Source: Halorussus sp. MSC15.2 (GTDB lineage: Archaea; Halobacteriota; Halobacteria; Halobacteriales; Haladaptataceae). Taken from it: 64,000 bases of DNA. Shown here in pieces: positions 43,323 to 51,021 of this stretch; positions within the stretch are counted from its first letter, which is position 1; every line of letters starts with the position of its first letter. The translations under genes were made by a program, and so were the position numbers. The DNA lies in assembly GCF_010747475.1 (NCBI RefSeq), contig NZ_VSLZ01000001.1:434001-498000 (forward strand), written 5' to 3'. The notes below the pieces were generated by a model. That model was not told the origin of the DNA, did no database searches, and worked only from the letters and a program-made list of their open reading frames with translations.

Positions 43323-44486
43323 TCAGAACAGCGCTTCCAGTTCGTCGCCGTCGTCCCTGACCAGACTCTCCAGATTCTCCTCGCTCTCTTCCCGTATGTC
43401 TTCGAGGTTGTCCTGCGTCTCGACCGCGACGCCCTGTAGGTCCTTGATTCGCGGGACGTCGGTGACGCCCGACAGCAGCGTCACCGCCGCGACGTGGTCG
43501 GTCCCCTGCATCGGGTAGTCGCCGCCCCGGACCTCCATGCTCGCGGTCTCGTTCTCCAGCCACTTCCGGCCGCGCTCTATCCCCTTCCGGTTGAGGTAGT
43601 CCTGCGGTCCCCCGACGACGACCAGCGACCGGTCGGTGCTTCGGACCTCGCACGGGAGGGTAAGCCGCCCGAGGGCGGCCTTCCGGACGAGGCTGGTGAT
43701 GCGATTAGTTGTCTCGGTCGCGTCGAGTTGCTCGTCGGTGAACCGGCCGAGCAGACCGCCGCTCGCTGTCTCGACCTGTTCGGTGGCGTAGCCGATGGTC
43801 GAGACGCCGCCACAGGAGAGCGTGTTGATTATCTCGCTGGAGTCCACGACGCTCTCGCCGACGTCTTGGCCCGCCTGCACCTCCCCGGCCGAGAAGAGCA
43901 TGCCGAACCGCCGGACTATCTCCTCGTTGATGCGGTCGTAGCCGCCCCGGACCGACTCGCCGGTCTCGCGCCACGCGTCGTTGTCGAAGACGAGGAGGTT
44001 GTCCACCTCGTCCACGAAGGTCTTGAACGACCGCGCGGCGTTCAGGGTGTAGATGCCGCCCTCGTCCTCGGCGGGCAGGACGCCCAGTCCGTAGACGGGT
44101 TCGGTGTAGATGCGCTTGAGGTGGCTGGCGAGGACCGGCGCGCCGCCCGACCCCGTCCCGCCGCCCATGCCCGCGACCACGAGGAACGCGTCGATTTCGT
44201 GGACCGGAACTTGGTCGATAGCCCCCTGAATCTCGTCCATGTCCTCTTCGGCGATGTCCGCGCCGAGTTCGTTGTCCGCGCCCACGCCGTGGCCCTTCAC
44301 GCGGGCCTGCCCGATGAGGACGCGATTACGCTCGGGGACGTGGTCGAGTCCCGCGAGGTCCGCCTTCGCGGTGTTGACTGCGATGGCCGACCGGACGACG
44401 TCGCTTCCCGTCTCCCGGTCGTACTCCACGAACTTGTCCACGATTTTACCGCCAGCCTGCCCGAATCCAATCATTGCGAGCTTCAT
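43323..44486 (-). CDS. cetZ: Tubulin-like protein CetZ
   Basis: 387 residues from the ATG at 44486, which is preceded by a strong Shine-Dalgarno site. The family start MKLAMIGFGQAGGKIVDKF and the GTP-binding G-box VVAGMGGGTGSGGAPVLA are clear. CetZ proteins polymerise beneath the membrane and control cell shape and motility in Haloferax; several paralogues exist and I cannot say which this is. The C-terminal acidic tail (EESEENLESLVRDDGDELEALF) is typical. The gene stands alone. Confidence 0.96.
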   Translation of the reverse strand: MKLAMIGFGQAGGKIVDKFVEYDRETGSDVVRSAIAVNTAKADLAGLDHVPERNRVLIGQARVKGHGVGADNELGADIAEEDMDEIQGAIDQVPVHEIDAFLVVAGMGGGTGSGGAPVLASHLKRIYTEPVYGLGVLPAEDEGGIYTLNAARSFKTFVDEVDNLLVFDNDAWRETGESVRGGYDRINEEIVRRFGMLFSAGEVQAGQDVGESVVDSSEIINTLSCGGVSTIGYATEQVETASGGLLGRFTDEQLDATETTNRITSLVRKAALGRLTLPCEVRSTDRSLVVVGGPQDYLNRKGIERGRKWLENETASMEVRGGDYPMQGTDHVAAVTLLSGVTDVPRIKDLQGVAVETQDNLEDIREESEENLESLVRDDGDELEALF

Positions 44487-44915
44487 AGTTTGGTGCCTCC
44501 CTAACGCCGATTTCCGCGAGTTACCCGGCGACTGACCGCGAGTTGTGCCGGGCTTATCGGCTGTATCACCACACCACACCGGTTCTACCCATAGTTATAC
44601 GGCGTCACACGGGAGTTCAGGCGGTGCCATACGACCGCGGAACGGAGTTCGGTCGCGGTCGCTCGGTCGTCAGTTCGCTCCTCGGACCGCCCTGCGAGAC
44701 CGACGACCGGCCGCCCGTCACAGATGCCGGAATCGTCGTCCCGCGTCGGAGTTCCTCCGACTCCCCGCGTTCGTAAGCACCGCCTGAAACGCCTGTTCTC
44801 GGTCGTTCCGTCGCCGCCCGCGGACTGAATCCCGGCGACCTGTGCAGACTCGGCCGACGCTCCGCCGACCGATAGCTTCGACGGGCGTATTATCCCCGGC
44901 CGCCAACCGACGCGC
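44487..44915. other. Spacer between cetZ and trmY
   Basis: About 430 bp. At the left end is the cetZ Shine-Dalgarno site (GGGAGG on the minus strand, 44496-44501), 9 nt before the ATG. The rest contains several short overlapping frames without family likeness and AT-poor sequence (about 44,600-44,900) that I cannot assign. No RNA gene or repeat was seen. Confidence 0.5.
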
Positions 44916-45512
44916 ATGCGCCAGTTCATCGTCCTCGGTCACGACGCCCCGACGACGCCCGACTTCTCGCTCGACGACCTCGCCGGCGGCGCTGGCCGCC
45001 TCGACGTGCTGTGTCGGTGCGTCAACTCCGCGTTCTTCCTCTCCCACGCGATTCGTGAGGACGTGCGGGTTCACCTCGTGTTGCAGGACGAGGTGACGGT
45101 TCACTTCGAGGGGAGCGAACTCCGGCGACTCAACCCCGACGAGCGGAGTACGGCGGCCCTGATTCGGGGCGCGTTAGAGGAGAAAGACGAGGCTATCGGC
45201 CACATCGCGGCCGAGAGTTCACCGGGCGTCTCCGTCTCGAAGCGCGGGTTCGAGTCGGTGCTGGAGGAGGCCGCGAGCGAGGGAACCGTCGTCCAACTCC
45301 ACGAGGACGGCGACCCCGTGGTGGACGTGGAACCGCCCGAGGACCCCGTCTTCGTCCTCTCGGACCACAACGACTTCCGCGACGAGGCGGCGTCGCTGCT
45401 CGCCGACGCCGCCGACCGGCGCGTGCGCCTCGGCCCGGAACTGCTCCACGCCGACCACGCGATTACCGTGGCCCACAACTATCTCGACACCGACGGGTTC
45501 GCGTCGTACTGA
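44916..45512 (+). CDS. trmY: tRNA (pseudouridine-54 N1)-methyltransferase TrmY
   Basis: A 198-residue SPOUT-class enzyme that makes m1-pseudouridine at position 54 of archaeal tRNAs, replacing the ribothymidine of bacteria. The start [30 protein letters not shown] and the segment [19 protein letters not shown] are characteristic; the SAM-binding knot lies in the C-terminal part ([32 protein letters not shown]). Length is normal. The gene is preceded by a long spacer and has no clear operon. Confidence 0.95.
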   Translation: MRQFIVLGHDAPTTPDFSLDDLAGGAGRLDVLCRCVNSAFFLSHAIREDVRVHLVLQDEVTVHFEGSELRRLNPDERSTAALIRGALEEKDEAIGHIAAESSPGVSVSKRGFESVLEEAASEGTVVQLHEDGDPVVDVEPPEDPVFVLSDHNDFRDEAASLLADAADRRVRLGPELLHADHAITVAHNYLDTDGFASY

Positions 45513-45915
45513 GGGTGACTCAGCAGAACACGCGCGGGTGGAGACTCGGCTCTGGATTCACTCCGTGTAGAAAACCACCCGGCGCGCTGGCGCGGCGGCT
45601 CGTTCGCCGCGCCAGTGCGCGAGGGATGAGGACCGCAGGCCCGTGGCCGAGGACCGCAATCGGTTGGGGAGGACGTGGCCCGCGGTGGCGGTCACTCCTC
45701 GGAGTCGGCAATAGCTAGCTCCTTCTGGGCCAAACCTCCAGATAGAGCGCATTCTCGACTGATGATACAGCGCACTCCTCGACCGAGAGTAGCCCGAAGC
45801 TAACTTTCGGCTTGAGCCTCGGAGTCTACCGCCTCCGCCCCGCACCCTCGTCCTCCCCACCCACTCTCACGTCTCGAACGACACCCTCACGGTCCGCCCG
45901 ACCTACTCTCCGACC
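45513..45915. other. Spacer carrying a likely dispersed repeat element
   Basis: About 400 bp after trmY. From about 45,580 to 45,720 it holds a G+C-rich hairpin (45587-45615) followed by sequence rich in GAGGACCGCA-type repeats. The right half, before 45,916, contains CTCGACCG and CTAACTTTCGGC but no clear promoter. No convincing gene: frames here have low-complexity Arg/Ala products. Confidence 0.55.
45587..45615. repeat. Perfect 11-bp inverted repeat (hairpin), possible dispersed element
   Basis: The arms CTGGCGCGGCG and CGCCGCGCCAG flank a 7-nt loop (GCTCGTT). Downstream, ATGAGGACCGCA and GAGGACCGCAATCGG share the core GAGGACCGCA at 45,627-45,636 and 45,649-45,658. In my memory such hairpin-plus-GAGCGACCGC sequences occur in many copies in haloarchaeal genomes, but copy number here cannot be tested without the whole genome. 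Confidence 0.5.
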
Positions 45916-46380
45916 ATGCGAGTCAGCGTCATCGGCGGCGGCACGGTCACCGACGCGGAAGCCGAGACCGCCGAGGAGGTCGGTCGGCGTCTCGCCGAGC
46001 GCGGACACACCGTCGTCTGCGGCGGTCTCGGCGGCGTCATGGAGGCGGCGTGTCGCGGCGCGAGCGAGGCCGAGGGGCGGACCATCGGCATCCTCCCCGG
46101 CGAGGACCGGGCCGCCGCGAACCCCCACGTGGACACCGCCATCGCCACCGGGCTGGGCCACGCCCGCAACGCGCTCGTGGTGATGAACGGCGACGCGGTA
46201 ATCGCAATCGACGGGGGCGTCGGCACGCTCTCGGAACTCGGGTTCGCGGGCGTGTTCGACCGGCCGACCGCCGGACTCGGGACCCACGACGCGCCGGGCG
46301 TCGAAGCCGTCTCCTCGCCCGCCGAGGCGGTGGCGTTCGTCGAGTCCGAGGACGACGGTGGGACCGACCGAGAGGCGTAG
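45916..46380 (+). CDS. TIGR00725-type Rossmann protein (LOG/DprA-like fold)
   Basis: A 154-residue protein. MRVSVIGGGTVTDAEAETAEEVGRRLA, then VVCGGLGGVMEAACRGA and AIAIDGGVGTLSELGFA are the motifs of TIGR00725, related to the LONELY GUY/lysine-decarboxylase-like group. The G-G-G-V-G-T-L-S-E signature resembles the nucleotide-binding PGGxGTxxE of LOG proteins, which release cytokinin bases from nucleoside monophosphates; an equivalent activity here is not established. It is followed after 52 bp by a small unknown gene. Confidence 0.93.
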   Translation: MRVSVIGGGTVTDAEAETAEEVGRRLAERGHTVVCGGLGGVMEAACRGASEAEGRTIGILPGEDRAAANPHVDTAIATGLGHARNALVVMNGDAVIAIDGGVGTLSELGFAGVFDRPTAGLGTHDAPGVEAVSSPAEAVAFVESEDDGGTDREA

Positions 46381-46432
46381 CGTCACCGACCCCGCGACAA
46401 CGCTCAAGGACGCTCGTCCACTACGTCTCGTG

Positions 46433-46738
46433 ATGCCACTTTCCGAGGCCCAGTGGGAGCAGGCCGAACCGGACGACAACGTCATCGCGCTCGTCTACGG
46501 CTTCCTCGAAAGCGAGAAGCCGACCGCGTACTCCATCGAGGAGATATTCTCGCAGGCCGAGGCGAACGTCCAGTCCGACTCGTCCTCGACGTGGGAGGAC
46601 GTGGGCGCGCTCCTCGGCGAGCAGTCGGCCGAGGAGAAGTACCGGTGGGCCTTCGAGTACCTCGTCCACGCGGGCGAACTCGAGAAGCGCGCGGTGTTCG
46701 ACGGCGGTGAGAAAGTCGAGTTCTACCGAGCCACGTAA
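46433..46738 (+). CDS. Small helical protein of unknown function
   Basis: 101 residues from the ATG at 46433. A longer frame from 46358 overlaps the previous gene. Composition is acidic (AQWEQAEPDDNVIALVYGFL), with helices and a terminal pair of short strands (LEKRAVFDGGEKVEFYRA) that might be a winged-helix wing. No metal ligands or transmembrane parts. No family recognised. It lies 60 bp before tRNA-Pro. Confidence 0.7.
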   Translation: MPLSEAQWEQAEPDDNVIALVYGFLESEKPTAYSIEEIFSQAEANVQSDSSSTWEDVGALLGEQSAEEKYRWAFEYLVHAGELEKRAVFDGGEKVEFYRAT

Positions 46739-46767
46739 CCCGCGGTCGGTCGGGTGAATCCGGAAGG

Positions 46768-46775
46768 ATTAAACT
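46768..46775 (+). promoter_or_regulatory. TATA-like box of tRNA-Pro
   Basis: GATTAAAC lies 25-32 bp before the tRNA 5' end, in the right place for the archaeal TATA/BRE-driven tRNA promoter. Confidence 0.5.
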
Positions 46776-46799
46776 TCGGACGCGCCTTGGTCCACGTGC

Positions 46800-46872
46800 G
46801 GGCCGGTGGGGTAGCTTGGTATCCTTCGGCCTTCGGGTGGCCGTAACCGCGATTCGAATTCGCGCCGGCCCA
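46800..46872 (+). tRNA. tRNA-Pro (anticodon CGG)
   Basis: The 73-nt cloverleaf is complete. Acceptor GGGCCGG pairs with CCGGCCC and is followed by discriminator A. The D-stem GGGT/ATCC includes one G-U pair. The anticodon stem CGGCC/GGCCG encloses TTCGGGT with U33 and anticodon CGG, and the T-arm CGCGA-TTCGAAT-TCGCG carries the conserved TTCGAAT loop. CCA is not encoded; no intron. It reads CCG proline codons. A TATA-like box lies upstream. Confidence 0.96.
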
Positions 46873-47164
46873 CTTCTTCCCGCATTTCACTTCGACGCAG
46901 CGAGGTGTTCAAAACGCCACGTCTGTACGGAGATGTAGAGCGTCCGCTGACTCCGCGTCAGTTCGTCGCGCCGAGCGCCTCGGTGGGGTCCTCTCGAGAG
47001 AGCGAGTTCGCGTCTACGGCTGTACCGAATCTTCTCGTCTGGGCTTCGCGCTATCTCGAGCCAGTTTTGCGCAGACAGGAGCGAATCCACGCCCATTGGT
47101 GTCAATTGTTTATCTAGATTCTATAGAAAATTTTAACGTTATATCCAACTAACTAATTAATGCC
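46873..47164. other. Spacer with promoter of the Tat-exported gene
   Basis: 292 bp. The left two-thirds holds nothing I recognise. The last 60 bp are strongly AT-rich (TTTATCTAGATTCTATAG near 47,109) and contain GTTATATCC about 30 bp before the ATG at 47165, a likely TATA box. Confidence 0.55.
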
Positions 47165-47650
47165 ATGTCGGAAAAGACACGGCGTTCGTTCGTAAAGCAA
47201 AGTGCCCTGACCACTGCCGGCCTCGGTGCGCTCGCCACCGGAGTTGGCGCCGCCCAAGACCGCGTGAGGCTCACGGCCGACGATGCCATCCGGAAGCAAC
47301 TCGACCTCGCCGACATCGAGTTCCCCGGTGGAGGCGTCTCGACGATGGCCTCGTGGCCGGTCAGTTTCAGTTTCGACGTGGCTCCCGGTGAGGGGAAGTT
47401 CGGCGACTCCCCCGCCATCGCCGAAGGTGCGTACTACGACTTCGACCTCAGTTACTCGCCCGAACTCACCGTCGCCATCGGTTTCCTCGACACGGCGACC
47501 GGCGAGTTCAACGGGTACAAGGTCACCGGTAGCAATCTCTACCGAGTCGAAGCCCCCGTTAGCATCCCCGAAGATAGCGCGGCCGTGGGAGTCTTCAACC
47601 TCTCCGACAACAGCCGTGCGGTCTCGGGCGACCTGTCGGTGACCAATTAA
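47165..47650 (+). CDS. Tat-exported protein of unknown function
   Basis: A 161-residue protein with a twin-arginine signal (KTRRSFVKQSALTTAGLGAL, then Gly/Ala to about residue 30) and a predicted cleavage after GAA. The mature part is beta-rich: VSFSFDVAPGEGKF, YYDFDLSYSPELTVAIGF, NLYRVEAPVSIPEDSAAVG, and could be a small jelly-roll or Ig-like domain. No known family. It is monocistronic, with a T-rich terminator directly behind it. Confidence 0.85.
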   Translation: MSEKTRRSFVKQSALTTAGLGALATGVGAAQDRVRLTADDAIRKQLDLADIEFPGGGVSTMASWPVSFSFDVAPGEGKFGDSPAIAEGAYYDFDLSYSPELTVAIGFLDTATGEFNGYKVTGSNLYRVEAPVSIPEDSAAVGVFNLSDNSRAVSGDLSVTN

Positions 47651-47663
47651 CCGGACACCCCCA

Positions 47664-47670
47664 TTTTTTT
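47664..47670 (+). terminator. T-run terminator behind the Tat-exported gene
   Basis: Seven consecutive T's 14 bp after the stop codon of the gene at 47165-47650. Archaeal polymerase stops at such T-runs; no hairpin is needed. The following region is G+C-rich. Confidence 0.5.
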
Positions 47671-47838
47671 GTTCTGCACTGCTGCTCGTAGCGTAGGTCT
47701 TTAGCGACTTCCAGCGTAGACTGCTCTGCGCCGTCGGGAGTTCGCCGAGGACAGGGACGACGTCCTGAGCGTCTCGAATTCGTCGCCAAAACGTCGTGGA
47801 CGGGAAGCCGAGAAGGGGCCGGAGGGGCGGCGTCAGAC

Positions 47839-48246
47839 CTACTCGTCGTCTTCGGTGCCGACCTCCACCAGACCGTCACCGACCGAGGTGATTCTGGTTA
47901 CGTCGGTGCGGAACGACTCGTCGGCCGTGAGCCGCTCGTCGTACTCGACACTACTCCCTTCCCCGACGGTCTCGTCGGCCTGTTCGTCGCTACCGTCCAT
48001 ATCGACCCTGACGACGTCATCGCCTTCGGCGTCCATTTGGCTCTCGTTCAGGTCGATGTGGAACGACTCGTCGGCCGTGAGCCGCTCGTCGTACTCGGTG
48101 CTGTTGTTGGTCGCGGTAGTCGGTTCTGTCGGCTGTACGACCTCGGAACTGTCGGAACTCACGTCGTCGGTGGCGACGATGCCGCCGGTGACGACCGTCA
48201 ACATCGTCACGACCGCGACGGTGAGCGTCATCATTTTCGATTTCAT
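47839..48246 (-). CDS. Small exported protein with an internal sequence repeat
   Basis: 135 residues from the ATG at 48246. An N-terminal signal-type helix (MMTLTVAVVTMLTVVTGGIVA) precedes an acidic, Thr/Ser-rich chain. The chain contains EYDERLTADESF twice, about 50 residues apart, followed by HIDLNESQM and RTDVTRIT. At DNA level the copies (47910-47947 and 48060-48097) are identical over 38 bases, so the duplication is recent or maintained. No family is recognised. Confidence 0.72.
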   Translation of the reverse strand: MKSKMMTLTVAVVTMLTVVTGGIVATDDVSSDSSEVVQPTEPTTATNNSTEYDERLTADESFHIDLNESQMDAEGDDVVRVDMDGSDEQADETVGEGSSVEYDERLTADESFRTDVTRITSVGDGLVEVGTEDDE

Positions 48247-48435
48247 GGGTATCACTATTGGTGAGTGACTCGGGCGACAGCAACCCGGCGGACGCGGCTT
48301 GCCGGTCGCCGCTCGTCCGAGCCACTCCGTTTCAGGATTGTACGAAAACCCACTTAGATTCCCGTTGGAAACGAATTAGAAACAAGGAGAGAAAAGTTCC
48401 GAAACTGCGCGCAGTCGCGTTACGACGACCGTACG

Positions 48436-48981
48436 TTACAACAGCACGACCCTGTTTCCCATGCCGTGTCGTTTCCGCTCCGCGAGGTTCTTGCTTTCGA
48501 GATTGTCCAGTACTCTGCTGACCGTCGCCTTCGACAGGTCGGTTCGCTCGACGATTTCGTTCTGCGCGAGAACGCCGTCTGCTTCGAGGACGGTTTCGTA
48601 GACGACCTGCTCGTTGTCGACTAGTTCGTCGGCCACCTCCTGCCACTCCCGGCGGCGGGTTTCGAGCAGTTCGTCGCTCGATTCGACGCCCTCGTCGCGG
48701 TCGCCGACGGACTCCGAGTCGGTCCGCTCGGAGTCGGAGTTCGATTGGCCGTCCACCAGCAGGTACGTTCCGCTCGACCCCAAGAGACACGACGCCACTG
48801 CAACCGTCCCGACGGCGCGATAGCTGAAATAGCCGCCCAACTCTGCGACCTTCGTTCCGTTTTCGCCGACCGAGACCATCACTGGTGACGGGGTAATCAA
48901 CTGCAGCGCGAGGACGAGACTCGAGGCGACGAAGACGACTGCCGCAAACAACTGCTTGTCGCGGAGGGCACGCACGTCCAT
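48436..48981 (-). CDS. Membrane-anchored winged-helix regulator
   Basis: A 181-residue protein. Two hydrophobic helices (about 10-31 and 49-77) sit at the N-terminus, a charged, Ser/Asp/Glu-rich linker (80-125) follows, and the C-terminal 60 residues form a MarR-like winged helix (VLAQNEIVERTDLSKATVSR, then VLDNLESKNLAERKRHGMG). This is the layout of haloarchaeal DUF7343-type regulators, thought to sense membrane or surface events; that name is from memory. It diverges from the secreted protein at 49061, with a candidate operator between them. Confidence 0.86.
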   Translation of the reverse strand: MDVRALRDKQLFAAVVFVASSLVLALQLITPSPVMVSVGENGTKVAELGGYFSYRAVGTVAVASCLLGSSGTYLLVDGQSNSDSERTDSESVGDRDEGVESSDELLETRRREWQEVADELVDNEQVVYETVLEADGVLAQNEIVERTDLSKATVSRVLDNLESKNLAERKRHGMGNRVVLL

Positions 48982-49051
48982 ATTTCACTGTTCTAAGGGT
49001 CCTCCTAATTACCGTCGATTCACCTCGGCCAAAAACCGACAGAAAGGGCTT

Positions 49052-49085
49052 GAAACGCCTATGAAACGCGTTTCGAACGCGTTTC
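49052..49085. promoter_or_regulatory. Candidate operator: GAAACGC array with palindromes
   Basis: Half-sites GAAACGC start at 49052 and 49063 (11 bp apart), and GAACGCG starts at 49075 (12 bp further). The middle copy is part of the perfect palindrome GAAACGCGTTTC (49063-49074), followed by GAACGCGTTTC (49075-49085). The array lies between the membrane-bound regulator and the divergent secreted-protein gene, and covers the first residues of the longest reading of the latter. Confidence 0.55.
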
Positions 49086-49777
49086 ACCACAGTACTGATG
49101 TGGCCTTTCGTACAACGTTACACGTGATGAAAGACGCCGTTCGTTTCCGAGTTCTCGCCCTCGTCGGACTCGCCGCGCTCGGAGTCGGGTTGGCTCTCGT
49201 CGGAACCGCCATCGGAGTCGGCGGACCGCTCGCCGATACCGGTTCCGACGTGGAGTTCACGGTCTCCGAGGACAACGTCACGCTCTCGAACGACCGCCGA
49301 ACGGTGACGGTCGTCGAGAACATGACCGGCGTCGAAACCGTCGAGATAACGGAAGACGACGGCCAGTTTCGGGTTCGAACCGGCGGGAGCGACTCGCTCA
49401 CGGCCGCCGAGCGCGACCGTGCGGTGGCGATAGCTCGGAACAACGCCACCGTGAGCCAGTACCTCGACCGCACGAACCGATACGAACTCGGCGTCGAACT
49501 GATAGAGCGGATAAACGCCAGTTCCGGTCGGAGAGTAACGGGAGACGCTGGGCAGAACCTGTCGCTCGACGAGTCCGGAACGGCGACGTTCACGGTGGAG
49601 AACGTCACGACCGCGGACGGCGACGACTCGGTTACCATCGACCGTGACCTCTCCTCCGCCGAGCAGCGAGTGACCGTCACGGTCAGACGGCCCGCGGACG
49701 GCGAACTTCGATACTCGATTACCGTCGATTTAGCGGACGAAACCGTGGTCGAGATTACGGACTGGGGAACGCCGTAG
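49061..49777 (+). CDS. Exported protein of unknown function, divergent from the membrane regulator
   Basis: 238 residues if the ATG at 49061 is used, 216 from the ATG at 49127. The second start is favoured because the first lies inside the candidate operator and encodes a non-signal stretch before the signal helix (FRVLALVGLAALGVGLALVG). The mature part is acidic, Thr/Asn-rich and beta-predicted (VEFTVSEDNVTLSNDRR, then LRYSITVDLADETVVEI). No family known. Being divergent from the membrane regulator, it could be its target. Confidence 0.75.
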   Translation: MKRVSNAFHHSTDVAFRTTLHVMKDAVRFRVLALVGLAALGVGLALVGTAIGVGGPLADTGSDVEFTVSEDNVTLSNDRRTVTVVENMTGVETVEITEDDGQFRVRTGGSDSLTAAERDRAVAIARNNATVSQYLDRTNRYELGVELIERINASSGRRVTGDAGQNLSLDESGTATFTVENVTTADGDDSVTIDRDLSSAEQRVTVTVRRPADGELRYSITVDLADETVVEITDWGTP

Positions 49778-50077
49778 CGAGGCGCCAAGAGTCCCGATTC
49801 GCGGAGACCGCCGAACCGGAAACCCTCCGCCGCGTCCGACCCCTTCGGGTGGCGTCGCGGTTCGGCGTTTCGGCTTCGACTCGAACGCTCCTTCGATATC
49901 GCGACCGTTCCGCCACGAGAACGTATCAGCCTACCGAAAACGGCGGCGAACAACGTTTTATACTTTCGGTAGCATCCACGAACGACGACAAATGGCGACC
50001 GCCACAGGCGAGAGATTTCCACGTCACCGAGTAGAGCGCGTACGCCCGACGGACACCGCCGACGCGACCATCGACCC
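49778..50077. other. Spacer with promoter and a possible leader ORF before the CheC-like gene
   Basis: A 300-bp gap. CGTTTTATACT (49953-49963) is a good TATA-like element. About 30 bp further an ATG at 49992 opens a 29-codon frame that ends in TGA at 50079-50081, overlapping the GTG start of the next gene. The rest, 49778-49950, shows nothing recognised. Confidence 0.5.
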
Positions 50078-50953
50078 GTGATACGCGGTGGCGACGCGGC
50101 GGACCGCGACCAACGCGCGGACGAAGAACGCGGAGTGAACGACGAACGCCGAGGAGAACACGGGGACGGCGACGGCGGCGACGATACGTCCGACCGACGC
50201 GAGGACGCGTTCGAACCCGCCGACCCGATAGACGCCGACCGCAAACGCACGGAAGGAGCTTCCGACGCCGCGAGCGAACCCACGAAATCAGTCTCCGACC
50301 GCGACGGCGACTCGGCGGGACCGACGCCGCGGACCGACGACCGACTCTCGATTCCGCTCGAAACCATCGCGGTCCTGAACTGGCTGGGCGAAATCGGCGT
50401 CGACGGCGTCGAATCCCGACTCCGAGCGGTCTCGACCGACGACCTGACCGTCGAGACCCAGCAGGTCAAAATCGGCTACGCCGGGCCGGAGACGATTCTC
50501 GACCAGTTCGGCGTCGAGGACCGGGCGGGTGCGCGCATCCCCGTCCAGAAACCGTTCTCGGGGACCGTGCTGGTGCTGTTCCCGGTCGAGAGCGCGAACC
50601 GCGCGGCGTCGCTCATGCTCCGGCGCGCGGTCGAGGACGCCGAGTCGGTCGTCTCCACGGAGATGGGTCGGGACGCGCTGACGGAACTCTGCAACGTGAT
50701 GGCGAACGGGTTCGTGGACGAGTGGGCGGAACTGTTCGACACGCCCATCGACACCGGCGCGCCCGTCGCGGTCCAGAACCCCGAGATGACGCTGCTCCAC
50801 CACATCTTCTCGGTCTCGGACGTGGGGCTGTATCTCACGTCTCGGCTCCGTCTCGCGGCCGACGACATCGACGTGACCGTCTTCGTCTTCCCCGGCGAGG
50901 AGCGGTTCGTCACCGAGATTTCACAGTTCCGCCCCGACGTGATAGACCGGTAG
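50078..50953 (+). CDS. CheC/CheX-like protein with disordered acidic N-terminus
   Basis: 291 residues with GTG start at 50078; a GTG inside the acidic stretch is an alternative. Residues 1-90 are disordered, Asp/Arg-rich. The C-terminal 200 are CheC-like: VLFPVESANRAASLMLRRAV and LTELCNVMANGFVDEWAELF resemble the E-N paired helices of CheC phosphatases, and PVAVQNPEMTLLHHIF the beta core. CheC lowers CheY-phosphate. No other chemotaxis gene is nearby, so it may act on another receiver. The conserved catalytic Glu-Asn pair is suggested, E-x-x-N, in ELCN. Confidence 0.78.
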   Translation: MIRGGDAADRDQRADEERGVNDERRGEHGDGDGGDDTSDRREDAFEPADPIDADRKRTEGASDAASEPTKSVSDRDGDSAGPTPRTDDRLSIPLETIAVLNWLGEIGVDGVESRLRAVSTDDLTVETQQVKIGYAGPETILDQFGVEDRAGARIPVQKPFSGTVLVLFPVESANRAASLMLRRAVEDAESVVSTEMGRDALTELCNVMANGFVDEWAELFDTPIDTGAPVAVQNPEMTLLHHIFSVSDVGLYLTSRLRLAADDIDVTVFVFPGEERFVTEISQFRPDVIDR

Positions 50954-51021
50954 CCGGTCGTGACTCGGCCGAAGTACCGCGTCGCTGTGGGCTGTCGAAT
51001 CTATCTCGACGCGACCGATGC

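Noticed and set aside
45515-45718. Short frames across the hairpin region
   Set aside because: Their composition follows the repeat element (Arg/Gly/Ala), and both strands are open at once.
46800-46872. tRNA-Arg reading (anticodon TCG) of the same cloverleaf
   Set aside because: That frame of the loop breaks the anticodon stem and U33; CGG in a seven-base loop with a perfect CGGCC/GGCCG stem fits better.
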